Shown: positions 57,014-64,000 of the stretch, one piece after another
How the letters are laid out: every line of letters starts with the position of its first letter
How positions within the stretch are numbered: position 1 is the first letter of the stretch
Source of the DNA: CAYPXJ01 sp964414595
GTDB taxonomy: Bacteria > Pseudomonadota > Alphaproteobacteria > Rickettsiales > CAIJLX01
Direction of reading: 5' to 3'
Assembly (NCBI GenBank): GCA_964414595.1
Contig: CAYPXJ010000004.1
Location: 1-64,000, forward strand
Length of the DNA stretch: 64,000 nt
The notes under the pieces: generated by a model
The model's database searches: none
What the model saw: only the letters and a program-made list of their open reading frames with translations
What the model was told of the DNA's origin: nothing
Program-made: the position numbers and the translations under genes

Positions 57014-59257
57014 ATGGTTACTTTCAGCGATTTAAACGGTAATTATTTCTGGACAAAAGCAGGCTACAACCCTGCTACGGCAATTATTGACAAAAATACG
57101 CTCCCGAGCGAAATGATACAAGTCGGCACGCTGCAATATCGCGGTTTTACGATGCCTGGCACTAATACACTCGTTTACGGCGACAACTTTAAATCCAACG
57201 GTGGCGCCTATGATGGCCTGATTACCTACCGCTTTTTTGGCACTACCTCTAACGTAGCGGGCAGTAAATTCACCAATGAAACCAAAGCCAGCGTGCGTGA
57301 AGCGATGAACGATGTGGAATCTTTTGCGAATATAAAATTCCAAGAAGTGGCTGCCAATGTCACGAAATCGGATTATTACATTAAAGAAACCACGAGCGGC
57401 CTTGGCGCCGGTTATGTTGGTAGCGGTAACGCGCTCAACCCGACTGCTAACTATCAAAAATTTAGTGCCGAATATTCTGTGTTACTGCAAGAATTCGGGC
57501 ATGGTCTCGGTCTCGATGGCGATAACATGGGCTTCAACGATCCGGGCAAAAACGTCGAACTCACCGTCATGGATAACTCGCGCTTTTTCGGTATGGATGG
57601 TTTTGGTCTTTACGACGTTGCAACATTGCAAGCAGCCTATGGCGTGAATCGCAATTATATGGCTGGCAACACCACCTATACGATCAGCGAAACGGAAATC
57701 ACCATCACCGATAATGGTGTGCAGAAGGAAAAAGAAATCATCCCGAATATGGTGGATTTCATTTACAACTCTTCTAACTCCAAAGCACCTACGGGCGAAA
57801 CCGCGATAGGCGATATGAACGCTATCAGCAGCTCCCGCTACAAAAAAGTAATTTGGGATGGCGGTGGTAACGATACGCTCGAATTTCAAAGTAAAGCCGG
57901 CAAAAGCACGGTTATTGATATTCGTGAAGGCGCAGAGAATGCCAGCAAGATGAGCCAAAGTTTTACCGACTACGCTATCAAAGCGTGGAAGATCATCGAT
58001 GGTAAAAACGTTTATGAAGATGCAAAATTCGCTGATGCACCGATGAAAATCTGGGCCGCGTTTGGTGCCAATATTGAAAACGCAACCGGCGGCGCTGGCA
58101 ATGATGCGATGTATGGCAATACCATGAACAACGTGCTCACCGGTAAAGACGGCACCGATACGCTTGTTGGCAATAAGGGTAACGATACACTCATCGGCGG
58201 CGCACACAAAGATACGTATATTTTTGCAGCAGGCGATGGTCAGGATGTGGTGCGTGATAGCGGCGATAACGTGCTCAACATCAGCGGCAAGGTGTTAAGC
58301 GGCGCGGCATCGCTTGTGAGCGGCAGCACCTATAAACTAAGTGTCGGCGGCACCGATTATTCGCTTACCAAAGTCGCGACCGGCTTAAAAGTAACGACGG
58401 GTAGCGACAGCGTGCTTCTGGAAAATTTCCAGTCGGGTGATTTCGGCATTACGCTTCCTTCCACGAATCCGACAACGCCGACAACGCCGCCTGCTCCGGT
58501 TGTTCCGACACCGAAAGGCAACGAGCTGCTCTTTAGTGATGCGAACTCGAAATACGCAGTCGGCGCGGTGCAATCCGGTGTGAATCCACAGAATATTGAT
58601 GTTTCCAAAATTCTGGCTGCGACAAATAAAATCAGCGGTACGCTCGATGGCACAGCGCAAAATTTCCTCTTTAATTTGGATAGCGCAACCAACTCTATCA
58701 CGACGGATATTCGCCTTGGCGCCGGTAATGATTATGCTGGCTTTACTTTTACCAAGAGCGTCAGTCACGATGTGCGTGTTTTCGGCGAGGAGGGTAATGA
58801 TACATTATTGTATTTATCCACGAGTGGAAAAGGTAGCGCTGTCTTAAATGGCGGCTACGGCAATGACATACTTCTGGGCGCCGGTGCAGCAAGCTACCTC
58901 TATGGCAGCCCGGGTGATGATACGCTTTATAGCGGCAGCACCTATTCGCAACTCACCGGAGGCGAAGGTAAAGATAGCATTTACCTGCTTAATGCCAACA
59001 GCCAGGATAATATTTATTTTGGCGTCGGTGCGAGCACGAAAGCATCTTCCGATATAGTATACAGTTTCAACAGCTCGCAGGATCTTCTGCAACTGACCGA
59101 GCTCGGCGTGCAGCATTTCGTGGCCGAAGAGCAGGGTAAAAACACTATTATCCATAACGCGGATAACAGTTTCTATCTGACGCTCGTGGGCGGCGATATG
59201 AACAATCTGCAGCATGCTGTGGTGATGGCAAGCGGCAGCAGCCTCGATATTATTTAA
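57014..59257 (+). CDS. Serralysin-like RTX protein with degenerate zinc site
   Basis: 747 residues, no signal peptide. Residues 1-about 235 follow the M10 serralysin fold (SVREAMNDVESFANIKFQEV, later FGLYDVATLQAAYGVNRNYMAGNTTYTI), but HExxHxxGxxH is replaced by QEFGHGLGLDG: Gln159 and Gly169 stand where two of three zinc histidines should be, only His163 remains, and the Met-turn SVMSY reads TVMDN. Proteolysis is therefore unlikely. RTX repeats follow (GGAGNDAMYGNTMNNVLTG near 365; second set about 600-655), separated by a Pro/Thr linker near 490. The C-terminus (LVGGDMNNLQHAVVMASG) suits type I secretion. ATG has GGGGAGGGG. Confidence 0.82.
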   Translation: MVTFSDLNGNYFWTKAGYNPATAIIDKNTLPSEMIQVGTLQYRGFTMPGTNTLVYGDNFKSNGGAYDGLITYRFFGTTSNVAGSKFTNETKASVREAMNDVESFANIKFQEVAANVTKSDYYIKETTSGLGAGYVGSGNALNPTANYQKFSAEYSVLLQEFGHGLGLDGDNMGFNDPGKNVELTVMDNSRFFGMDGFGLYDVATLQAAYGVNRNYMAGNTTYTISETEITITDNGVQKEKEIIPNMVDFIYNSSNSKAPTGETAIGDMNAISSSRYKKVIWDGGGNDTLEFQSKAGKSTVIDIREGAENASKMSQSFTDYAIKAWKIIDGKNVYEDAKFADAPMKIWAAFGANIENATGGAGNDAMYGNTMNNVLTGKDGTDTLVGNKGNDTLIGGAHKDTYIFAAGDGQDVVRDSGDNVLNISGKVLSGAASLVSGSTYKLSVGGTDYSLTKVATGLKVTTGSDSVLLENFQSGDFGITLPSTNPTTPTTPPAPVVPTPKGNELLFSDANSKYAVGAVQSGVNPQNIDVSKILAATNKISGTLDGTAQNFLFNLDSATNSITTDIRLGAGNDYAGFTFTKSVSHDVRVFGEEGNDTLLYLSTSGKGSAVLNGGYGNDILLGAGAASYLYGSPGDDTLYSGSTYSQLTGGEGKDSIYLLNANSQDNIYFGVGASTKASSDIVYSFNSSQDLLQLTELGVQHFVAEEQGKNTIIHNADNSFYLTLVGGDMNNLQHAVVMASGSSLDII

Positions 59258-59274
59258 GTTTTATCCCCCAAAAA

Positions 59275-59304
59275 AGCGATGCAATCACGGTAGATTGCAT
59301 CGCT
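59275..59304 (+). terminator. Hairpin terminator of the serralysin-like gene
   Basis: Perfect 12-bp stem AGCGATGCAATC/GATTGCATCGCT with 6-nt loop, preceded by an A-run and not followed by a clear T-run on this strand; located 18 nt after the stop. Confidence 0.7.
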
Positions 59305-59362
59305 TCGCGCTCTCTGCTATAGTGAAATCTCTACTTAATTTCAAATAGTTGGGAGCATTCTG

Positions 59363-61579
59363 TTGGGGGAAATTCAAAAAGTCGCGGTTGTCGGTTCGGG
59401 CGTCATGGGCGCCGGAATCGCCGCGCATATCGCTAATTCTGGCACGGAAGTGCTGCTGTTAGATATCGTTCCTGAGGGCTCAAAAAGCCGCAATGCACTG
59501 GCGGAAAAAGCGCTGGAGCGGCTGCGTAAGGAAAACCCCGCACCCATCACGCATTCGCGCGTGCTCAAAAAAATTACGCCCGGTAATCTGGAAGACGACT
59601 TACCCAAAATCAAAGAATGCGATTGGATCATTGAAGTCATCGTTGAAAAGCTGGAAGTGAAGCAGGAGCTTTACCGCAAAGTAAACGGCTACCGCAAAAA
59701 AGGTTCCATCGTTTCTTCCAACACATCGACTATTCCGCTGCATCAACTCACGCAGGGCATGCCTGCGAGTTTCCAGCAGGAATTTGTTATCACGCACTTC
59801 TTTAACCCGCCGCGTTACATGCGGTTGCTTGAGCTTGTCACCGGCCCGCAAACCAATAAAAAAATCGCCGAAACCATTCGCAATTTCTGCGATGTCAAAC
59901 TCGGCAAAGGCGTGGTGGAATGTAAAGATACGCCTGGCTTCATCGCCAATCGTATCGGCGTTTTCTGGTTGATGACGGCGCTGCGCAAAGCCATCGAACT
60001 CGGCGTTACCGTTGAGCAAGCCGATGCCGTGATGGGCAAGCCGGTCGGCATTCCAAAAACCGCCGTGTTTGGTTTATTCGATCTCATCGGCATCGATCTC
60101 ATGCCGCTGATTGCGAGTGAAATGCTTAAGACCTTACCTCAGCAAGATGCCTTCCGCTCCATGTACCAAGTGCCGGACGTCGTGCAAAAAATGCTGAAAG
60201 AAGGTTACACAGGCCGTAAAGGCAAGGGTGGTTTTTACCGCCTGAACACCGAAGGCGGTAAAAAAGCGAAAGAGGTGATTAACCTCAAAACCGGTGAGTA
60301 CGCACCACAATCCAAAGATACGAAACTCGATAGCGCGGAAGCGGCGCGCGATGGTTTGCGCAAGCTCGTCACGCACCCGGATATCGGCGGCAAATATGCC
60401 TGGGAAGTGCTGCGCGAAACCCTGCTTTATACAGCTTCCTTAGTTCCAGAAATTTCAGAAGATATTTATAGCGTCGATCAGGCGATGAAGCTTGGTTACA
60501 ACTGGAAATACGGGCCGTTTGAACTCATCGATCGTCTCGGTACGGAAAGCGAGAGCGGCACGGCGTGGTTTGCGAAAAAACTCGCTGAAGAAGGAAAGCC
60601 TATCCCCGCAATTTTGAAAGCGGCGAACGGTCAGCCCTTCTATCAGCGCGGTGATCGCGGCAAACAATTTTTCACGCTCGGCGGCAATTATCACGCCTTT
60701 CCGCATCGCCCAGATGTTTGGATGCTCGGCGATATTACCGAGGGCAAAAAACCTATCGCGAAAAATCCTTCCGCGCGCATTTGGGATGTCGGCGACGGCG
60801 TCATTTGTTTCGAGCACACCTCGAAAATGAACAGCTTCGATCCGATGACATTCGAGATGCTGCATACGGCGATCGATACGATCAAAAAAGGCCATCGCGC
60901 GCTCATTATCGGCAATGATTCGGAAAATTTCAGCGTCGGCGCGAATCTCGGTTTCGTGCTGTATGCCGCAAATCTCGCCGCGTGGAAAATGATCGAAGAT
61001 ATTATCAAGCAAGGCCAGGATACGTTTATGGCGCTGAAATACGCGCCCTTCCCGGTGGTCGGCGCGCCTTCTGGTATGGCGCTCGGCGGCGGTTGCGAGA
61101 TTCTCCTGCACTGCGACGCGGTGAATGCGCATATCGAACTTTACACAGGCCTCGTGGAAGTCGGCGTCGGCTTCGTGCCAGGCTGGGGCGGCTGTAAAGA
61201 AATGGTGCTGCGTCAACTCGCCGCACGCCGAAAAGATCAACGCGCTGCTGCGAAACTCGGTGGCATGTTTGCCTTTATCCCGCCGGTAAAAGTGCTCAAT
61301 ACCATGCCGGCGCTCGCCAAAGCCTTTGAAACAATCAGCACGGCGAAAGTTTCCAAATCGGCGGAAGAAGCGCGCGATATGCTCATCCTCAACGAGAAGT
61401 CCCGTATCACGATGAATCGCGAACGCGTATTGCCGGATGCGAAAAAACTCGCGCTGGATCTCGCACGCGATTATCAGGTGCCGCAGCAAATCGCCGTGAA
61501 TTTACCAGGCAAAACTGCGCGTGCCGCTTTCAATATGGCGGTGGAGAATTTCGTGAAATCCGGCAAGGCGACGGAATAA
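59363..61579 (+). CDS. FadB-like 3-hydroxyacyl-CoA dehydrogenase/enoyl-CoA hydratase, interrupted near C-terminus
   Basis: 738 residues before the stop. An NAD-binding 3-hydroxyacyl-CoA dehydrogenase (VVGSGVMGAGIAAHIANSG, ITHFFNPPRYMRLLELV, CKDTPGFIANRIG) occupies about residues 1-390, and an enoyl-CoA hydratase (GMALGGGCEILLHCDAVNAH) about 470-700: two steps of fatty-acid beta-oxidation in one chain. TTG 59363 with GGGAG at 8-nt spacing is the start. After the TAA at 61577 the same frame continues for 61 sense codons with an ending I recall from longer relatives (HMLETGKPLRN). Enzyme domains are complete, so activity may survive. The acyl-CoA dehydrogenase at 63183 is a pathway partner. Confidence 0.85.
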   Translation: MGEIQKVAVVGSGVMGAGIAAHIANSGTEVLLLDIVPEGSKSRNALAEKALERLRKENPAPITHSRVLKKITPGNLEDDLPKIKECDWIIEVIVEKLEVKQELYRKVNGYRKKGSIVSSNTSTIPLHQLTQGMPASFQQEFVITHFFNPPRYMRLLELVTGPQTNKKIAETIRNFCDVKLGKGVVECKDTPGFIANRIGVFWLMTALRKAIELGVTVEQADAVMGKPVGIPKTAVFGLFDLIGIDLMPLIASEMLKTLPQQDAFRSMYQVPDVVQKMLKEGYTGRKGKGGFYRLNTEGGKKAKEVINLKTGEYAPQSKDTKLDSAEAARDGLRKLVTHPDIGGKYAWEVLRETLLYTASLVPEISEDIYSVDQAMKLGYNWKYGPFELIDRLGTESESGTAWFAKKLAEEGKPIPAILKAANGQPFYQRGDRGKQFFTLGGNYHAFPHRPDVWMLGDITEGKKPIAKNPSARIWDVGDGVICFEHTSKMNSFDPMTFEMLHTAIDTIKKGHRALIIGNDSENFSVGANLGFVLYAANLAAWKMIEDIIKQGQDTFMALKYAPFPVVGAPSGMALGGGCEILLHCDAVNAHIELYTGLVEVGVGFVPGWGGCKEMVLRQLAARRKDQRAAAKLGGMFAFIPPVKVLNTMPALAKAFETISTAKVSKSAEEARDMLILNEKSRITMNRERVLPDAKKLALDLARDYQVPQQIAVNLPGKTARAAFNMAVENFVKSGKATE

Positions 61580-61765
61580 GATGTCGTGGTTTCGGAAAAG
61601 CTCGGTTACGTGCTTTCGGGCGGCGAAACCGGCATTCTGAAGGAAGTCACCGAACAGCAACTTCTCGATCTCGAACGTGAAAAATTCATGGAACTGATGC
61701 GCGATATGCGCACGGTTGATCGTGTGGAGCATATGCTGGAAACCGGTAAACCGCTGCGGAATTAA
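61580..61765 (+). other. In-frame C-terminal remnant of the FadB-like gene
   Basis: Reads in frame directly after TAA 61577-61579: DVVVSEKLGYVLSGGETG, then LLDLEREKF and VEHMLETGKPLRN before its own TAA. The intact protein would be about 800 residues, the size of this family. The stop replaces a residue that in my recollection is often Tyr or His, so one base change (TAT/TAC to TAA) would explain it. Confidence 0.75.
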
Positions 61766-61769
61766 CTCC

Positions 61770-62216
61770 GTGCCGGAGGATCCTTTAATTCAAGAGAAAA
61801 CGCACGCCGCGCTTTCGCTCATATTTGATAATAAGGGTATTATCGATCAACTTCATCCCGACACAGATACGAAGTCTATTGCCGAAGATATTTTCAATCG
61901 CATGCAGGATGACAGTCCTACAGCTGGAATGCTTACATTCAAATCACCACTTTATCAAATCTGTTATCACGCGTACCAATATGCAATCATTAAAACAGGT
62001 CTTTTAGAAGATATTGCCGAGGAAGAGCGGGCTTTATTAAAACGGAATTTGGTGATGATAACGAGGCAAATTCATAAGCTCGGAAAACAATGTGGCGACG
62101 AATCCCTGCAAATAACGGCAAAGTTCATACAAGCTATCGACCTTATCACGGAAAGCAATAAGCCACTCACCGCTGCGGAAGCGCTAAAGCAAGTCGCCAT
62201 GCGCGGTATTCGCTAA
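61770..62216 (+). CDS. Hypothetical protein, 148 residues
   Basis: Unrecognised soluble helical protein. GTG 61770, five bases after the end of the FadB-like frame, is the likeliest start (VPEDPLIQEKTHAALSL); the longer frame from 61716 lies inside the FadB-like C-terminus. No clear ribosome site, so translation may couple to the upstream gene. Its stop is back-to-back with the 62217 gene on the other strand. Confidence 0.65.
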   Translation: MPEDPLIQEKTHAALSLIFDNKGIIDQLHPDTDTKSIAEDIFNRMQDDSPTAGMLTFKSPLYQICYHAYQYAIIKTGLLEDIAEEERALLKRNLVMITRQIHKLGKQCGDESLQITAKFIQAIDLITESNKPLTAAEALKQVAMRGIR

Positions 62217-62483
62217 TTAGTGGACGGTAAAATTATATTTTTCTTTAAGTAGCGCGATTGTTTCCGCATCCGGCGCATCGCCCCAGCAAGAAGCAATCAC
62301 CACGCCATAATCTGCGATATCAAACGAGCCAGACACTGCAGCGTTTTGCAATGCACGTTCTTTCATCGGCTGCACCATTACAAAATAACACGCGGCATCG
62401 CCCGTCTCTTCTTCTTTCGCATCAATGCGAAGAATGTGTGCGGCTCTGTTGCTTACAATTTTATCGGCAAATGACTTTTGCAT
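62217..62483 (-). CDS. Hypothetical protein, 88 residues
   Basis: Unrecognised. Small mixed alpha/beta protein (ACYFVMVQPMKERALQNA, DIADYGVVIASCWGDAPD). ATG has AGGA with 9-nt spacing. It lies 11 nt behind the 173-residue gene and shares its CtrA-type promoter. Confidence 0.7.
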   Translation of the reverse strand: MQKSFADKIVSNRAAHILRIDAKEEETGDAACYFVMVQPMKERALQNAAVSGSFDIADYGVVIASCWGDAPDAETIALLKEKYNFTVH

Positions 62484-62494
62484 AACTTATTATC

Positions 62495-63016
62495 CTAAAT
62501 TGATAATGTGCCACCCGGTGTGCGCGAAGGCGTTATCGCCTGGCTGATTTTTGCACCCGAAACGCGCGTGCTTGGCGTTGCTGTTTTGGCAACGGATGGA
62601 GATTTGTAGGATGCCTCTGGCACACCAAGATCGCCGAACTTGGAATGGGTCGGCTCATTGAGCACACCTGCCTCTACGAGTTTTTTCATTACATCACTGA
62701 CGTGACTAGCATAGCCACTGAAAGTGATTTCATCTTTACCCACGCGTACCGGTTTGTAGCCAGCGCCATCACGCTCGAAGGACATGCCAAATGTTTCAAT
62801 ATCCATTTTCTCAATCTTTTTGAACAGGTCGGCAGTTTTTTCAGTTGCACGCGCAGGATTGAATTTAAATGATAGGAAACTGTTTCCAGCACCAAAACCC
62901 GCACGGTGGCCCTGAATACTGATGGTGCCTCTATCAATTTCTTCTTTGAGTGCCGTGAGGATTTCTTCTAATTGCTGATTACGTTCTGCTTGGCGTTCTA
63001 TGTCGTTTTTCTGCAT
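62495..63016 (-). CDS. Hypothetical protein, 173 residues
   Basis: Unrecognised. Helical N-terminus (DIERQAERNQQLEEILTALKEEIDRG), central globular part (GHRAGFGAGNSFLSFKF, DIETFGMSFERDGAGYKPVRVGKDEITFSGYAS), disordered Ser/Thr/Pro C-terminus. ATG 63016 has AAGGTGG upstream. First gene of a two-gene operon with a CtrA-type promoter. Confidence 0.72.
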   Translation of the reverse strand: MQKNDIERQAERNQQLEEILTALKEEIDRGTISIQGHRAGFGAGNSFLSFKFNPARATEKTADLFKKIEKMDIETFGMSFERDGAGYKPVRVGKDEITFSGYASHVSDVMKKLVEAGVLNEPTHSKFGDLGVPEASYKSPSVAKTATPSTRVSGAKISQAITPSRTPGGTLSI

Positions 63017-63038
63017 TTTATATCCACCTTTTTTACCT

Positions 63039-63071
63039 ATTATAAATCCGGGTAAGTTAAGAAAGGGTTAA
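63039..63071 (-). promoter_or_regulatory. CtrA-type promoter of the 63016 operon
   Basis: Minus strand TTAA-CCCTTTC-TTAAC (63071-63056), a perfect consensus, then 11 bp to a consensus -10 TATAAT (63044-63039). Confidence 0.68.
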
Positions 63072-63182
63072 TATAAATCAAAATCCCCTCATATATTTTG
63101 TTTTACATATCAAATAGTTAGAGAAGGGTTGCTTGCGGCATCAAGCCCAGTTGTGATATTCTGGCTTCCTATTGGAGGAGCT

Positions 63183-64000
63183 ATGCCCACATACACCGCA
63201 CCGATTCAGGATTTCCAGTTCATCTTAAACGATTTGCTCAACGTCGCTCAGTATAAGGATCTGGGCCTGAAAGGTTTCGATCAGGTCACGCCCGAGCTCG
63301 CCGATGCGGTGTTCGCCGAGGCGCAGCGTTTTTGCGAAGAGGTGCTGCTGCCCATCAACCAGTCCGGCGATAGTGTTGGCTGCAAATTCGATAACGGCAA
63401 TGTCACGTTGCCGCCGGGATTTGCTGATGCGTATAAAACGTACGTCGAAAGCGGCTGGCCGAGTTTCACCGCGACGCCGGAATTCGGCGGCCAGGGTTTG
63501 CCGGAAGTGATGAACATGCCGATCACCGAAATGATTTGCGGCGCGAATCTCGGTTTCGGTTTGCTGCCGGCGCTCAGCCACGGTGCGTATAACGCGCTAC
63601 ATTTATTCGGCACCGATGCGCTGAAAGCGAAATTTTTGCCCAAAATGATTTCGGGCCATTGGTCGGGCATTATGTGCCTCACCGAGCCGCAAGCGGGCAC
63701 GGATCTTGGCCTCATTCGCACGCGCGCGGAACCGAGCGGCGACGGCAAATATAAAATCTCCGGTACGAAAATTTTTATCTCCTGCGGCGAACATGACGCC
63801 ACCGAAAATATCATCGGCCTGGTGCTCGCCAGACTTCCTGACGCACCTGCGGGTGTGAAAGGCATCTCGCTTTTCCTCGTGCCGAAATTCTTGGTGAATG
63901 AGGATGGCTCGATCGGCGCGCGCAATCAGGTCGTATGCGGCTCCATCGAACATAAAATGGGTCTGCACGGCTCGCCCACCTGCGTGATGAATTACGACGG
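63183..64000 (+). CDS. Acyl-CoA dehydrogenase, 3'-truncated by window edge
   Basis: First 272 residues of a FAD-dependent acyl-CoA dehydrogenase (FadE-like, first step of beta-oxidation), running off the right edge. ATG 63183 with GGAGGAG. N-terminal helical domain, FGGQGLPEVMNMPITEM, and the FAD/substrate segment MCLTEPQAGTDLGLIRTRAEP then YKISGTKIFISCGEHDATENI are typical. The N-terminal 30-residue extension (TAPIQDFQFILNDLL) marks the long family of about 600 residues. Pathway partner of the FadB-like gene 1.4 kb upstream. Confidence 0.93.
   Translation, partial: MPTYTAPIQDFQFILNDLLNVAQYKDLGLKGFDQVTPELADAVFAEAQRFCEEVLLPINQSGDSVGCKFDNGNVTLPPGFADAYKTYVESGWPSFTATPEFGGQGLPEVMNMPITEMICGANLGFGLLPALSHGAYNALHLFGTDALKAKFLPKMISGHWSGIMCLTEPQAGTDLGLIRTRAEPSGDGKYKISGTKIFISCGEHDATENIIGLVLARLPDAPAGVKGISLFLVPKFLVNEDGSIGARNQVVCGSIEHKMGLHGSPTCVMNYD

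Noticed and set aside
60455..61489. 344-residue minus-strand ORF inside the FadB-like gene
   Set aside because: Overlaps fully a gene with clear domains; His/Arg/Phe-rich composition typical of an antisense shadow.
61716..61769. Upstream extension of the 148-residue gene
   Set aside because: These codons lie in another frame over the conserved-looking C-terminus of the FadB-like gene.

Overview
The window reads as a stretch of chromosome from an alphaproteobacterium of moderate GC. Support: the order tig-clpP-clpX-lon-hupB, a short prolyl-tRNA synthetase without an insertion domain, dnaN-recF-gyrB without dnaA alongside, a thioredoxin-reductase-like ferredoxin-NADP reductase next to a 2Fe-2S ferredoxin, and several promoters built on CtrA boxes (TTAA-N7-TTAA). 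I cannot place it below class level. Base calls include one scaffold gap of 10 Ns inside a repeat-rich gene.

Layout. 1-4928: transporters (APC permease cut by the left edge, TerC/Alx, SLC13) and secF. 5038-11569: a M48-like membrane protease, two unknown genes, proS, a YciA-type thioesterase and a LuxI-like acyltransferase. 11638-17444: astB, tRNA-Phe, a small membrane protein behind a structured leader, then on the minus strand hemP and two RTX proteins. 17536-19502: a two-gene operon with a pilin-like protein. 19628-25018: glycosyltransferases, an epimerase and a sulfotransferase (surface polysaccharide). 25062-29171: a frameshifted porin, a Fur-controlled haem-type TonB receptor and pirin. 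29312-41831: a second sulfotransferase, mscL, FNR/ferredoxin, aminotransferase, nitroreductase, HdeD-like protein, dnaN, recF and gyrB. 41856-46318: an AbiEii-like nucleotidyltransferase, a fused DUF692-DUF2063 (MNIO) protein and an unknown 478-residue protein. 46302-56779: flavodoxin, manC, tRNA-Val, hupB, lon, clpX, clpP, tig and tRNA-Leu, with two unrelated genes inserted on the opposite strand. 57014-64000: an RTX protein resembling serralysin but lacking catalytic residues, and fatty-acid oxidation genes (a FadB-like protein with an in-frame stop, and an acyl-CoA dehydrogenase cut by the right edge).

The most striking result is regulatory. Reading upstream regions by eye, six genes of mostly unknown function carry Pho-box-like promoters with one geometry: 7-bp half-site, 4 bp, 7-bp half-site, exactly 10 bp, then a -10 element (5038, 10080-, 19502-, 33932, 53273, 54659). 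Seven other genes carry TTAA-N7-TTAA boxes placed 10-11 bp before a -10 element (11569-, 13329, 39178-, 43148-, 44882, 57014, 63016-). The accessory genes therefore fall into two apparent regulons, one predicted to answer phosphate limitation (PhoB) and one the cell cycle (CtrA), while housekeeping genes lack both. Iron is a third theme: Fur boxes precede hemP (followed by the RTX genes) and the haem-type receptor.

Several genes look broken or altered: the porin (1-nt frameshift), the FadB-like protein (TAA in frame before a conserved-looking C-terminus) and the serralysin-like protein (two of three zinc histidines replaced). All functional calls come from reading motifs and remembered family patterns; no database search was run.
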